Source: Paracoxiella cheracis
GTDB taxonomy: Bacteria > Pseudomonadota > Gammaproteobacteria > Coxiellales > Coxiellaceae
Assembly (NCBI RefSeq): GCF_049348705.1
Contig: NZ_CP186485.1
Location: 248,001-312,000 of the forward strand
Reading direction: 5' to 3'
Length of the DNA stretch: 64,000 nt
Shown: positions 27,440-35,458 of the stretch, one piece after another
Numbering within the stretch: the stretch's first letter is position 1
Layout: each line of letters begins with the position of its first letter
Program-made: the position numbers and the translations under genes
Notes under the pieces: model-generated
Databases searched by the model: none
Told to the model about the DNA's origin: nothing
What the model saw: only the letters and a program-made list of their open reading frames with translations

Positions 27440-27820
27440 ATGCATCATAGAAAATCAGGCAGACACTTAAGTCGTACTTCTAGTCATCGCAAGGCGATGT
27501 TTAAAAACATGTCTGTATCCTTATTACAACACGAACTCATTAAAACAACATTGCCCAAAGCAAAAGAATTGCGGCGTGTTGTTGAGCCATTAATTACATT
27601 GGCAAAAAATGATAGTGTTGCTAATCGCCGATTGGCATTTGCACGTCTGCGAGATGATGCTGCTGTTGCAAAACTCTTTAAAGAAATTGCACCGCGTCAT
27701 AAAAGTCGACCCGGTGGTTATCTGCGCATATTAAAATGCGGGTTCCGTGCGGGTGATAACGCACCGATGGCTATTGTCGAACTCGTTGATCGTGAAGCGG
27801 CGGAAGCTTCCGACGAGTAA
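27440..27820 (+). CDS. rplQ: 50S ribosomal protein L17
   Basis: 126 residues from ATG 27440 (MHHRKSGRHLSRTSSHRKAM), the family start; an in-frame ATG at 27425 lies within the Shine-Dalgarno region (GGGAG at 27427-27431). L17 lies near the tunnel exit. It ends the alpha operon; the next gene is convergent, 13 bases away, with no obvious terminator between them. Confidence 0.96.
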   Translation: MHHRKSGRHLSRTSSHRKAMFKNMSVSLLQHELIKTTLPKAKELRRVVEPLITLAKNDSVANRRLAFARLRDDAAVAKLFKEIAPRHKSRPGGYLRILKCGFRAGDNAPMAIVELVDREAAEASDE

Positions 27821-27833
27821 CATCATCTTTTAT

Positions 27834-29117
27834 CTACACGTAACAAAATTCAGGATGCTCGTCTGCTTCTAGCTCGGGCATCTTTTCCACTATATTACAA
27901 GCTTGCTGAATGCCTTGATGTTGTTTCATTAGGGCTGCATACTTGCGGCAATTTAAATGAATAAGATTGGAGTTTAACAGCTCATTCAGTTTTTCAACGA
28001 TACGATCAAATTTATACTGATATTGTCGTAATTCAAGAGCGACTCCACACTGGCGTAGGCGCAGCGCATTATCAAATTGATCGCCGATGTTGGGCACAAC
28101 TAACTGTGGGACGCCGTGCGCTAAGGCTTGTGCCGCCGTGCCAATCCCACCAAAATGCACGATGGCAGATACATGATTTAATAATGTATTTAATGGCAAA
28201 TAATCTAAATGATACATAAATTCTGGCAGTGACTCTGGGATTTGTTCTTTATGCCGCGTCAACAAAATCCCTTGGCAGCCTAATTTTTCGCAAGCCATCA
28301 TGGATTCTTTAAAAAAATTGTGGGCGTATCTCACACCGGTGCCCGCAGTAAAAATAATGGTTTTATGGGGTCGATCTAAAAATTCACGCAATCCGCTCGG
28401 AATTTCTGTAATTCCGTTTGGGTTATAGAGTGGAAAGTTTGTTACCTCTAATTGTTTGGGCCAATCTTCGGGTTGGAAACCAAACCATTTTGGGAATAGA
28501 GCAATAATTTTTGTAGGCGAATGAATCCACGTTTTAAAAACATGTTTCACAGGGCTAAGACCTAACGAGCGACGAAAAGCATTAATATCTGGGAGTAACA
28601 ACATGCGATCTAAAAAAATTAAAAACAAATAAAAAAGACTCGACTTCATCCAATGCGGTAATGTTGGCGGAAAAGTAACGCCTGGATAGCGTAATGGATG
28701 ATGAATAGAAAGCATGCCGATCGGAGCCAAATGTATGGTGACAAGGGGAATGCCTAACTTCTCATGCGCAATGCGCGAACTAATAAACATCACATGGCTG
28801 ATTAAAATCGTGTTCTGTTTTTCATATTGCTTTTCAATAAAATCATATGCAGGCTTCAACGTTGGAATAATAAAATTGCGGCTAAAAGCGGTGATGTTAG
28901 TGAGCAACCGGTTAACCTGGGGGTCTTCTAGGGCGCTGATGTTCTGTTCTTTTGACAAAACAGCATGAAAATAAATCCCGTGTTTCTCGACATTGTGGCG
29001 ATATGTTTCTGCGCTGAGAAAATAAACGGTATGGCCGCGTTGCTGCAATTCCTGTGCTATGCCAATGAAAGGATACACATCGCCAGCCGTTCCTATGGTA
29101 GTGATGATAAATTTCAT
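27834..29117 (-). CDS. GT1-family glycosyltransferase (UGT/MGT-like)
   Basis: 427-residue GT-B fold glycosyltransferase. The N-terminal nucleotide-fold start KFIITTIGTAGDVYPFIGIA and the C-terminal sugar-nucleotide motif VHFGGIGTAAQALAHGVPQL, then VVPNIGDQFDNALRL, match the family that includes macrolide, sterol and rhamnosyl glycosyltransferases. These transfer a sugar from a nucleotide donor to a lipophilic acceptor. Donor and acceptor cannot be told from the sequence. It is a single gene convergent with rplQ, and its upstream region (29118-29300) is AT-rich. Confidence 0.8.
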   Translation of the reverse strand: MKFIITTIGTAGDVYPFIGIAQELQQRGHTVYFLSAETYRHNVEKHGIYFHAVLSKEQNISALEDPQVNRLLTNITAFSRNFIIPTLKPAYDFIEKQYEKQNTILISHVMFISSRIAHEKLGIPLVTIHLAPIGMLSIHHPLRYPGVTFPPTLPHWMKSSLFYLFLIFLDRMLLLPDINAFRRSLGLSPVKHVFKTWIHSPTKIIALFPKWFGFQPEDWPKQLEVTNFPLYNPNGITEIPSGLREFLDRPHKTIIFTAGTGVRYAHNFFKESMMACEKLGCQGILLTRHKEQIPESLPEFMYHLDYLPLNTLLNHVSAIVHFGGIGTAAQALAHGVPQLVVPNIGDQFDNALRLRQCGVALELRQYQYKFDRIVEKLNELLNSNLIHLNCRKYAALMKQHQGIQQACNIVEKMPELEADEHPEFCYV

Positions 29118-29300
29118 GAACGATCCCTTGTGAAATTTAGGTAATTATTATAACGATAAATTACACCGGAGTCTTCATCCACCCAGAAAGATTATTATTT
29201 TATAAAAATCAATTAGTTATATTTTTTCATGGATTAAGATTATTTTAATATCAGTATCATAAAGTCAATCTTCGAAACAGATAATTAAGGAACTCATTAT

Positions 29301-29564
29301 ATGCCATCGGGAAAAAAACCGGCTAGTTGGAGTACTTCAGAAGATGAAGAAGTCAAACCTGAAGAAAGCTCAAGCGATGCTGAAAAAGTATTAGGGGATT
29401 TACCTTACTTAGATAGGCGGCCACCTAGCTTAAATAGTTTTGGGAATAATATAAATCTAAGCTTTTTTGTGAGCCTTCTACCCGATCACGATTCTGGTGA
29501 TGAAGCTGATGACGAACATTCTGATGACGAAGGTACTGAAAATCAACTTGTTCTTAGTCAATAA
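29301..29564 (+). CDS. small acidic orphan protein
   Basis: 87 residues, not recognised. The N-terminal third is Ser/Glu/Lys-rich (STSEDEEVKPEESSSDAEK), the middle has a short hydrophobic stretch (NINLSFFVSLLP), and the C-terminal third is strongly acidic (DHDSGDEADDEHSDDEGTE). There is no signal peptide. The start ATATATG is preceded by AAGGAACTC. It lies 23 bases before a second small acidic gene. Possibly a secreted effector-like or nucleic-acid-mimic protein; no function is assigned. Confidence 0.55.
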   Translation: MPSGKKPASWSTSEDEEVKPEESSSDAEKVLGDLPYLDRRPPSLNSFGNNINLSFFVSLLPDHDSGDEADDEHSDDEGTENQLVLSQ

Positions 29565-29587
29565 ATTTTCGCAATAAAGGGGATAAT

Positions 29588-29892
29588 ATGGAAAATCAAG
29601 ATCAGTCTGTGCCGATGGATGTAGAAGATACTACAAATACGCAGCCAACGACAGCCCCTCTTGTACAGGCAGGGATGTTTGCGCGACCAAATGTTATGGC
29701 GCGGCTGCCTTCTACTGGTTCGATATCTCGAGGCTTAACTGACATGCATAGGTGGAAGCACACACAGGATGGCAGCCCCGGAATAACGCTGACACTAGAA
29801 ATCCGGATGGTACTCTTAGGGATCAGGATGGTGATGTTGTTATGGAAGACGCATCAGCCTCAGAGTCTGTAGCTTCAGCTCCAGTCGTGTAG
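29588..29892 (+). pseudogene. small acidic gene with frameshift at a CA repeat
   Basis: An ORF starts at ATG 29588 after AAAGGGG, with MENQDQSVPMDVEDTTNTQP and a Pro/Thr-rich part. The present frame turns into an implausible hydrophobic tail ending at 29872. In the other frame the sequence after about 29765 reads RNPDGTLRDQDGDVVMEDAS and then ASESVASAPVV before TAG at 29890-29892, the same composition as the start. The frame switch falls at (CA)4 near 29759-29766; one CA unit more or less explains it. The intact product would be about 100 residues. Unknown function. Confidence 0.5.
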
Positions 29893-30052
29893 TTAGGTTA
29901 AATTCTTCGCCGTTATCCCAAACAGTCTCACCCTCGCAAGGTGTTACACGTTTGAGATTTCTCGCGAAGTTTGTTTTCTTTGACTCACGTCATCATCGAA
30001 TTCGCCATTAAATTCCATTCCCTCATTGCTAGAAGTCCACGGGATTGAACAT

Positions 30053-30058
30053 TATAAT
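30053..30058 (+). promoter_or_regulatory. -10 element before the MFS gene
   Basis: A perfect TATAAT lies 22 bases before ATG 30080. No good -35 is seen at 16-18 bases upstream. The 187-base gap before it holds nothing else recognised. Confidence 0.4.
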
Positions 30059-30079
30059 CTACAATGACAAGGATAGGTT

Positions 30080-31474
30080 ATGAACTCTGAGATGGACCCC
30101 AACGCAATCAAACGCGGCCGCGAAATTATCGCACGGCTGGATCGCATTCCCATCTGGCCCTATCCCAAACACGTGATGCTAACGGTTGGCATCGGTTTTT
30201 TCTTTTCATTTTACGACATTTTAACGATTGGCTTGTCGTTGCCGAGCATTGAAAAAGCCTTTGGTGTTTCACTGCATGCTGCCACGTGGGCGATCACGAG
30301 CGGCTTGATTGGTTATATCATTGGCTCTTTTATTAATAGCCGCATTTCCGATAAATTTGGGCGGCATTTAAGCCTTTATGTTTCGATCGGTGCGTTCATG
30401 ATCGGATCGATTCTCACGGCAGTTAGCCCGGATTTAGCCTGGGTTATCATTTGGCGCTTTATTTCGGGCATGGGCATTGGCGCTGAAATTGCAGCCGTGA
30501 TTACTTATATGGAAGAATTATCGCCGAGTGCCGTGAGGGGCAAGGCGACGAGTTTGGCGATCGCATTTGGTATGTTTGGGTTTGCGATTATTCCCTTTGT
30601 CGCACTCTATTTTATTCCCACATTTACATGGGGGTGGCGTTTATTATTTCTTCTCGGTGGAGCTGGCGGTGTCGTGATATTTTTCATGCGTAAATACTTG
30701 CCGGACTCGCCACGGTGGTTGTTTCTTCATGAACGATTGGATGAAGCAGACGCTATTATCAGCAAAGCTGAAGACTTTGCGCGCCACACATTGGGTACTG
30801 AGCTTGCGCCACCTGGGCCAATATCCGATTATCCATTCGTTGTCGAATCCAGTATTGCAGCGGCATTTAAAAAGCCGTTGCTTCATCGCGTGATACTGTT
30901 TGCTGCGATTTGGTTTATTTATTATATCGGCAACTATGGCTGGTTGACGCTCGCAACCAGTTTGTTTTATCACCATGGATTTAAATTAGCGACGAGTATT
31001 GCGTTTGTGGCGATATCATCGTTGGGCTTTGTGTTTGGATCTTTGTTTGTCACATTATTATCGGATCGAATTGAGCGAAAATGGTTGTGTGCTGGTATCG
31101 CGTTTGTATGGACTGTCGCGTTATTGGTGGTCGGATGGTTTCCGATCGCGCCGCTTATCATGATTGGTGGTTTTGTAGCAGCGACCAGCATCGCCATGAT
31201 CATTCCCATCATGTATATCTATACGGGTGAAAATTTCCCGACACGAATTCGACAAACGTGTGTAGCCATCACCGATGGTGTTGGGCATTTGGGTGGTGCA
31301 TTCTGTGGGCAAATTATTTTTGGTATTGCTGGCGTATTTGCTGCAACACAGTTGCGGTTTGCGATGGCATTTACCACCATGGCCATTACCGGTTTTTTAA
31401 CGGTGGTGTTGCTGTTATTTGGCATGCGCATGACAAAGCGCAGCTTGTCTGAACTCTCAAAACCAACCGAGTAA
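30080..31474 (+). CDS. MFS transporter, sugar/metabolite porter type
   Basis: 464 residues with twelve predicted helices in the inner membrane. The loop 2-3 signature SRISDKFGRHLSLY (G-x-x-x-D-x-x-G-R-(K/R) variant), PSAVRGKATSL after helix 4, and PDSPRWLF before the central cytoplasmic loop mark the sugar-porter/metabolite-H+ symporter branch. Substrate unknown. The N-terminal residues PNAIKRGREIIARLDRIPIW are typical for the niacin/aromatic-acid-like members. It is followed by fabV after a short gap with its own -10 element. Confidence 0.8.
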   Translation: MNSEMDPNAIKRGREIIARLDRIPIWPYPKHVMLTVGIGFFFSFYDILTIGLSLPSIEKAFGVSLHAATWAITSGLIGYIIGSFINSRISDKFGRHLSLYVSIGAFMIGSILTAVSPDLAWVIIWRFISGMGIGAEIAAVITYMEELSPSAVRGKATSLAIAFGMFGFAIIPFVALYFIPTFTWGWRLLFLLGGAGGVVIFFMRKYLPDSPRWLFLHERLDEADAIISKAEDFARHTLGTELAPPGPISDYPFVVESSIAAAFKKPLLHRVILFAAIWFIYYIGNYGWLTLATSLFYHHGFKLATSIAFVAISSLGFVFGSLFVTLLSDRIERKWLCAGIAFVWTVALLVVGWFPIAPLIMIGGFVAATSIAMIIPIMYIYTGENFPTRIRQTCVAITDGVGHLGGAFCGQIIFGIAGVFAATQLRFAMAFTTMAITGFLTVVLLLFGMRMTKRSLSELSKPTE

Positions 31475-31501
31475 ATACTAACTAAACCGGCGCAATGACG
31501 T

Positions 31502-31507
31502 TATAAT
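31502..31507 (+). promoter_or_regulatory. -10 element before fabV
   Basis: TATAAT at 31502-31507, 29 bases before the fabV ATG and 27 bases after the MFS stop. The hexamer 17 bases upstream is poor, so expression may depend on an activator or this may be a chance match. Confidence 0.4.
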
Positions 31508-31536
31508 AGGGACCCGAGTCAGATTTGGAGAGATCA

Positions 31537-32739
31537 ATGATTGTACAGCCTAAGGTCCGAGGATTTATTTGCACGACAGCCCATCCGCAGGGTTGCGCTA
31601 AACACGTCACTCAATGGATAGATTACGTTAAAAAACACTCACCAATCAAAAATGGCCCGAAAAGGGTTTTAATCATTGGATCATCCACGGGATTTGGTCT
31701 AGCAAGCCGCATCGCAGCCGCCTTTGGTGCGGGTGCTGAGACGATCGGTGTCTTCTTTGAAAAGCCAGCGAGCGGTAAGCGCACGGCTTCGGCGGGTTGG
31801 TACAGCACTGCAGCGTTTGAGCGTGCTGCTAACGAAGCAGGGCTTTATGCCAAGAGTTTTAATGGCGATGCGTTTTCAAATGAAATGAAAGCAGAAGTTT
31901 TGAAAACGATTAAAGAAGATTGGGGTGGTGATATCGATTTGGTTATTTACAGTATCGCCTCACCGCGCCGGCAAGATCCAAAATCGGGAGAAATATTTAA
32001 TTCCGTATTAAAACCGATCGGTAAGCCGTATCAAAATAAAACCGTTGACGTCATGACCGGGGCGGTGACGGATATCACAATCGAACCTGCAACAGAAGCA
32101 GAAATTAAAGCGACCGAAGTGGTAATGGGTGGTGAAGACTGGGAAATGTGGATCGATGCCTTGTTAAAAGAAAAACTATTAGCAAACAATGCCACAAGCG
32201 TGGCCTTTACTTATATTGGCCCTGAAATTACACACCCAATTTATCGCAACGGTACGATTGGCAAAGCAAAAGAACATTTAGAAAAAACGGCATCGACGCT
32301 CGATAAAAAACTGCAAAAAGCAGTTGGTGGCCACGCATTGATTTCTGTCAATAAAGCCCTGGTGACTCAAGCGAGTGCCGCGATTCCCGTCGTGCCATTA
32401 TACGTTTCTTTACTGTATAAAATTATGAAAACGAAAAATTTACATGAAGGTTGCATAGAGCAAATGTGGCGCTTATTTGTGGATCATTTATATCACAATG
32501 ACGCGCCTGTTGATGGCAATGGCCGCATTCGCATCGATGATTGGGAAATGCGTGATGACGTTCAAAATGAGGTGGCACAACTTTGGCAACAAGTGAGTAG
32601 TGAAAATTTAGAAAAAATTTCAGATGTCCAAGGTTATCGCAGCGATTTTTACAGGCTATTTGGTTTTGGTCTTAATGGTGTCGATTATAATCAAGATGTC
32701 GACGTTAATGTGAACATCCCTTCGATTCCTGAGGAATAA
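31537..32739 (+). CDS. fabV: FabV enoyl-ACP reductase (NADH)
   Basis: 400 residues. Catalyses the last reduction in each fatty-acid elongation cycle and is the triclosan-tolerant alternative to FabI. IVQPKVRGFICTTAHPQGC starts the protein, the Rossmann motif is RVLIIGSSTGFGLASRIAAA, and the active-site Tyr-x8-Lys is YVSLLYKIMK. ATG 31537 matches the family start; TTG 31525 overlaps the GGAG ribosome binding site. ddpX starts on the next base after its stop, so the two are one operon. Confidence 0.93.
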   Translation: MIVQPKVRGFICTTAHPQGCAKHVTQWIDYVKKHSPIKNGPKRVLIIGSSTGFGLASRIAAAFGAGAETIGVFFEKPASGKRTASAGWYSTAAFERAANEAGLYAKSFNGDAFSNEMKAEVLKTIKEDWGGDIDLVIYSIASPRRQDPKSGEIFNSVLKPIGKPYQNKTVDVMTGAVTDITIEPATEAEIKATEVVMGGEDWEMWIDALLKEKLLANNATSVAFTYIGPEITHPIYRNGTIGKAKEHLEKTASTLDKKLQKAVGGHALISVNKALVTQASAAIPVVPLYVSLLYKIMKTKNLHEGCIEQMWRLFVDHLYHNDAPVDGNGRIRIDDWEMRDDVQNEVAQLWQQVSSENLEKISDVQGYRSDFYRLFGFGLNGVDYNQDVDVNVNIPSIPEE

Positions 32740-33414
32740 ATGGCCGTTTTAATCGATGTTGTCACATTAAGTAAGAAGCTCTGCAAAACACCCATTCGTT
32801 GCGAATTAAAATATGCCACGGACGATAATTTTGTGGGGCGTGTGATCGATGGGTATGACGAAAAAGTGACTGACGTTGGTTTTTTAACTGAAAAGGCGGC
32901 GACGTATTTGTGTGATGTGCAAAATTATTTATATGACCAATATAATTATAGCTTGCTTATCTATGATGCATACCGCCCTCACCGTGCTGTGATCGATTTT
33001 ATGCGGTGGATCAAGCAGCCACCTGCGGATCAACATGAATTAGATCAAAAAATAAAACATTATCCGCATCTTGAAAAATCACAACTGTTTGAGATGGGTT
33101 ATTTATCGGAAGATTCTAGGCACTGTTATGGGAATACGGTGGATTTGGTGTTGATAGATGCCATCAATGGCAAGCCATTAGACATGGGGGCTTGTTTTGA
33201 TTTTATGGATGAGCGCTCGCACATTACCGCGATAGCAGAAAAAATTGGTAGAGAAGCATTTCAGCATCGGCAAGTATTGCTCCAAGCGATGCAAGAATTT
33301 GATTTTGAGCCTTATTACAAAGAGTTTTGGCATTTCTCGCATCCATTAGCGACGGAGGCTAAAACACCCATTAATATTCCGCTCAAGCCGGGATTAACAA
33401 AAATAGAGTGTTGA
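32740..33414 (+). CDS. ddpX: D-alanyl-D-alanine dipeptidase (VanX/DdpX family)
   Basis: 224 residues. Zinc dipeptidase family that cleaves D-Ala-D-Ala. Motifs in order: IYDAYRPHRAVIDFMRW, the zinc ligands in SRHCYGNTVDL (SxHxxGxxxD), and EFWHFSH with the catalytic Glu and third ligand His. No signal peptide, so cytoplasmic like DdpX. It is directly coupled to fabV and followed by a broken carbonic anhydrase. Here it more likely serves wall-peptide recycling than vancomycin resistance, since vanH/vanA partners are absent. Confidence 0.88.
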   Translation: MAVLIDVVTLSKKLCKTPIRCELKYATDDNFVGRVIDGYDEKVTDVGFLTEKAATYLCDVQNYLYDQYNYSLLIYDAYRPHRAVIDFMRWIKQPPADQHELDQKIKHYPHLEKSQLFEMGYLSEDSRHCYGNTVDLVLIDAINGKPLDMGACFDFMDERSHITAIAEKIGREAFQHRQVLLQAMQEFDFEPYYKEFWHFSHPLATEAKTPINIPLKPGLTKIEC

Positions 33415-33417
33415 TTC

Positions 33418-34021
33418 ATGGAAAAATCATTCAAAAAACTAATAAAAGGGTACACGGAGTTTCGTAAGATTTACGCAACAGGCAATGAATCTTTGATGAA
33501 ACAGCTCGCCTATCACGGCCAACAACCTGAAATCATGGTGGTTGCGTGTTGCGTCGCGAGTTGATCCATCCGTTATTTTGCAGTCCGATCCGGGTGATAT
33601 GTTCATCGTGCGTAATGTGGCGAATATCATTCCGCCTTATGAATTGGATCAGGCACATCATGGCACCAGTGCGGCACTTGAATTTGGCATCTGCTATTTG
33701 AACGTAAAACATCTTATTGTTTTAGGTCACAGCCAATGTGGTGGTATCGAGGCATTATTAAAATCAGAAAACCTAAATCCCAATGATTTTATTAGTAACT
33801 GGGTATCGCTCATCGATGTTGAGGGCAATACTCACAACATCGATGAATTTGCTAAGCGTGCACTGACTCAATCCTATCAAAATTGTTTGAGTTTTCCCTG
33901 GATTAAAGATCGTGTCGAAAAAAATGAGCTGATTATTCATTTGTGGTTTTTTGATATTAAAGACGGAGAGCTGTCTGCTTATTCATTCGAAAAGGATGAG
34001 TTTCAAAAGTTAAAAATCTAA
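33418..34021 (+). pseudogene. beta-carbonic anhydrase, frameshifted at the active site
   Basis: The reading frame begins at ATG 33418 (MEKSFKKLIKGYTEFRKIYA) and reaches MVVACC at about 33549, then hits TGA at 33562. Downstream, the other frame continues SRVDPSVILQSDPGDMFIVR, then the zinc-binding GHSQCGGIEALL, to a natural C-terminus (WFFDIKDGELSAYSFEKDE). The expected motif is CxDSR. Two bases of the Asp codon are missing after 33553, so the frame breaks and the zinc-ligand Asp is lost. The rest looks undecayed, which suggests a recent event or a sequencing error. Confidence 0.8.
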
Positions 34022-34067
34022 ATTGAACCATGGTTAAATCGATAGAAACACGCAACCGAGTTTGGTT

Positions 34068-34934
34068 TTATTCTGATCGACTGATTTTGGAATCCAGCGC
34101 CAAATAATCTTTCGTGCCGATAATCTCTTCACGTTCGTTAAAAGTCACGAGTTGATCGGCAATGGCTTTGCTATCGCCATCGCGATGGATAACCTCGAGC
34201 GTTTTCTGCATGGCGTGAATGGCTGCACGCTGGAGATCGGAAGGAATAATCACGATTTGGTAGCCTAATTGTTGAAGACGGTCCATTGGAACCAGCGGCG
34301 TTTTTCCGCCATAAAACATGTTAATGAGCTTGGGTTGTGGAATTTCTTTTGCGATCGCTTCAATTTGTTCGACTGATTGTGGCGCTTCAACAAAAATAAC
34401 ATCTGCACCTGCCTTTAAATAAGCCTTTGCACGCGCAATGGCTTGCTCAAAACCTTCAACCGCAATCGCATCGGTGCGTGCAATAATAACGAAATCAGGA
34501 TCAGTTAATGCATCGCGAGCCGCATGAATTTTTTGCACCATTTCTTCAGTGGTAATTAGTTTTTTATCGTCGAGATGGCCGCAGCGCTTTGGAACTTGCT
34601 GATCTTCTAAATGCAGAGCAGCAACGCCGATGCGTTCGAATTGTTTTACGGTGCGATGCACGTTTAGTGCGTTGCCGTACCCGTTGTCTGCATCTGCTAT
34701 CACCGGAAGCGTTACAACGTTGACAATTTGTGAGAGTCGATCAATGACCTCGGTAAAGCTTAGTAATCCTAAATCAGGATAGCCTGAGCTGCGGGAAATC
34801 GCACCGCCGCTCGCATAAACCGCTTCAAATTTAGCGCGTTGCACCAAGCGTGCGGATAAACCATCGAATACACCCGGTGCAATAATTGTTTTTCCAAATT
34901 TCAATAATTGACGCAGCTGCGTTGTCTTTTTCAT
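34068..34934 (-). CDS. isocitrate lyase/PEP mutase family C-C lyase (PrpB-like)
   Basis: 288 residues, TIM-barrel superfamily of 2-methylisocitrate lyase, oxaloacetate decarboxylase and PEP mutase. APGVFDGLSARLVQRAKFEA opens the barrel, DADNGYG holds the metal-binding Asp residues, and LEDQQVPKRCGH contains the catalytic-loop Cys (KRCGH), favouring a lyase over PEP mutase. RTDAIAVEGFEQAIARAKAY follows. No prpC/prpD genes are adjacent, so the exact substrate is open. Confidence 0.8.
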   Translation of the reverse strand: MKKTTQLRQLLKFGKTIIAPGVFDGLSARLVQRAKFEAVYASGGAISRSSGYPDLGLLSFTEVIDRLSQIVNVVTLPVIADADNGYGNALNVHRTVKQFERIGVAALHLEDQQVPKRCGHLDDKKLITTEEMVQKIHAARDALTDPDFVIIARTDAIAVEGFEQAIARAKAYLKAGADVIFVEAPQSVEQIEAIAKEIPQPKLINMFYGGKTPLVPMDRLQQLGYQIVIIPSDLQRAAIHAMQKTLEVIHRDGDSKAIADQLVTFNEREEIIGTKDYLALDSKISRSE

Positions 34935-34946
34935 GTGGTTTTATAG

Positions 34947-35399
34947 CTAAAAAGGAATATCGTCGTCGTAATCAGCAGGCGCATCAAAATTAGATTTAGA
35001 CATTGATGATGGTTGCTGATCTGTGTGTTGCTTGACAGATTCTCCGCCTTGGGTGCTAGCACCCCGGCTATCTAGCATATGCATTTCATTTGCAATGACT
35101 TCGGTTGTGTAGCGATCGACACCGTTTTTGTCTTGCCATTTACGTGTGCGCAAACTGCCTTCGACGTAAACTTTTGATCCTTTGTGTAAATATTCGCCAA
35201 CAATCTCGGCTAATCGATTAAAGAATGCGATTCGATGCCATTCTGTTCGTTCTTGTAATTCACCGGTTTGTTTATCTCGCCATGTGGTGCTTGTTGCTAG
35301 AGTGACGTTAGCAACTGCGTTTCCGTTGGGGGTATAGCGTACTTCAGGATCATTGCCTAAGTTGCCGATTAAGATAACTTTATTCACACCTCTTGCCAT
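34947..35399 (-). CDS. ssb: single-stranded DNA-binding protein
   Basis: 150-residue SSB. The OB-fold starts MARGVNKVILIGNLGNDPEV and contains TEWHRIAFFNRLAEI and VYVEGSLRTRKWQDKNG. The linker (~112-143) is Gln/Ser-rich, and the acidic tip YDDDIPF is the site that recruits repair and replication partners. It lies downstream of the yajR-like gene on the same strand, opposite uvrA, a conserved repair neighbourhood. Confidence 0.96.
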   Translation of the reverse strand: MARGVNKVILIGNLGNDPEVRYTPNGNAVANVTLATSTTWRDKQTGELQERTEWHRIAFFNRLAEIVGEYLHKGSKVYVEGSLRTRKWQDKNGVDRYTTEVIANEMHMLDSRGASTQGGESVKQHTDQQPSSMSKSNFDAPADYDDDIPF

Positions 35400-35458
35400 T
35401 ACATTCTCCTAGTTCTCAGCTTCTTTCCAATATTTTTGAATTAACATAAGCTAATTCT

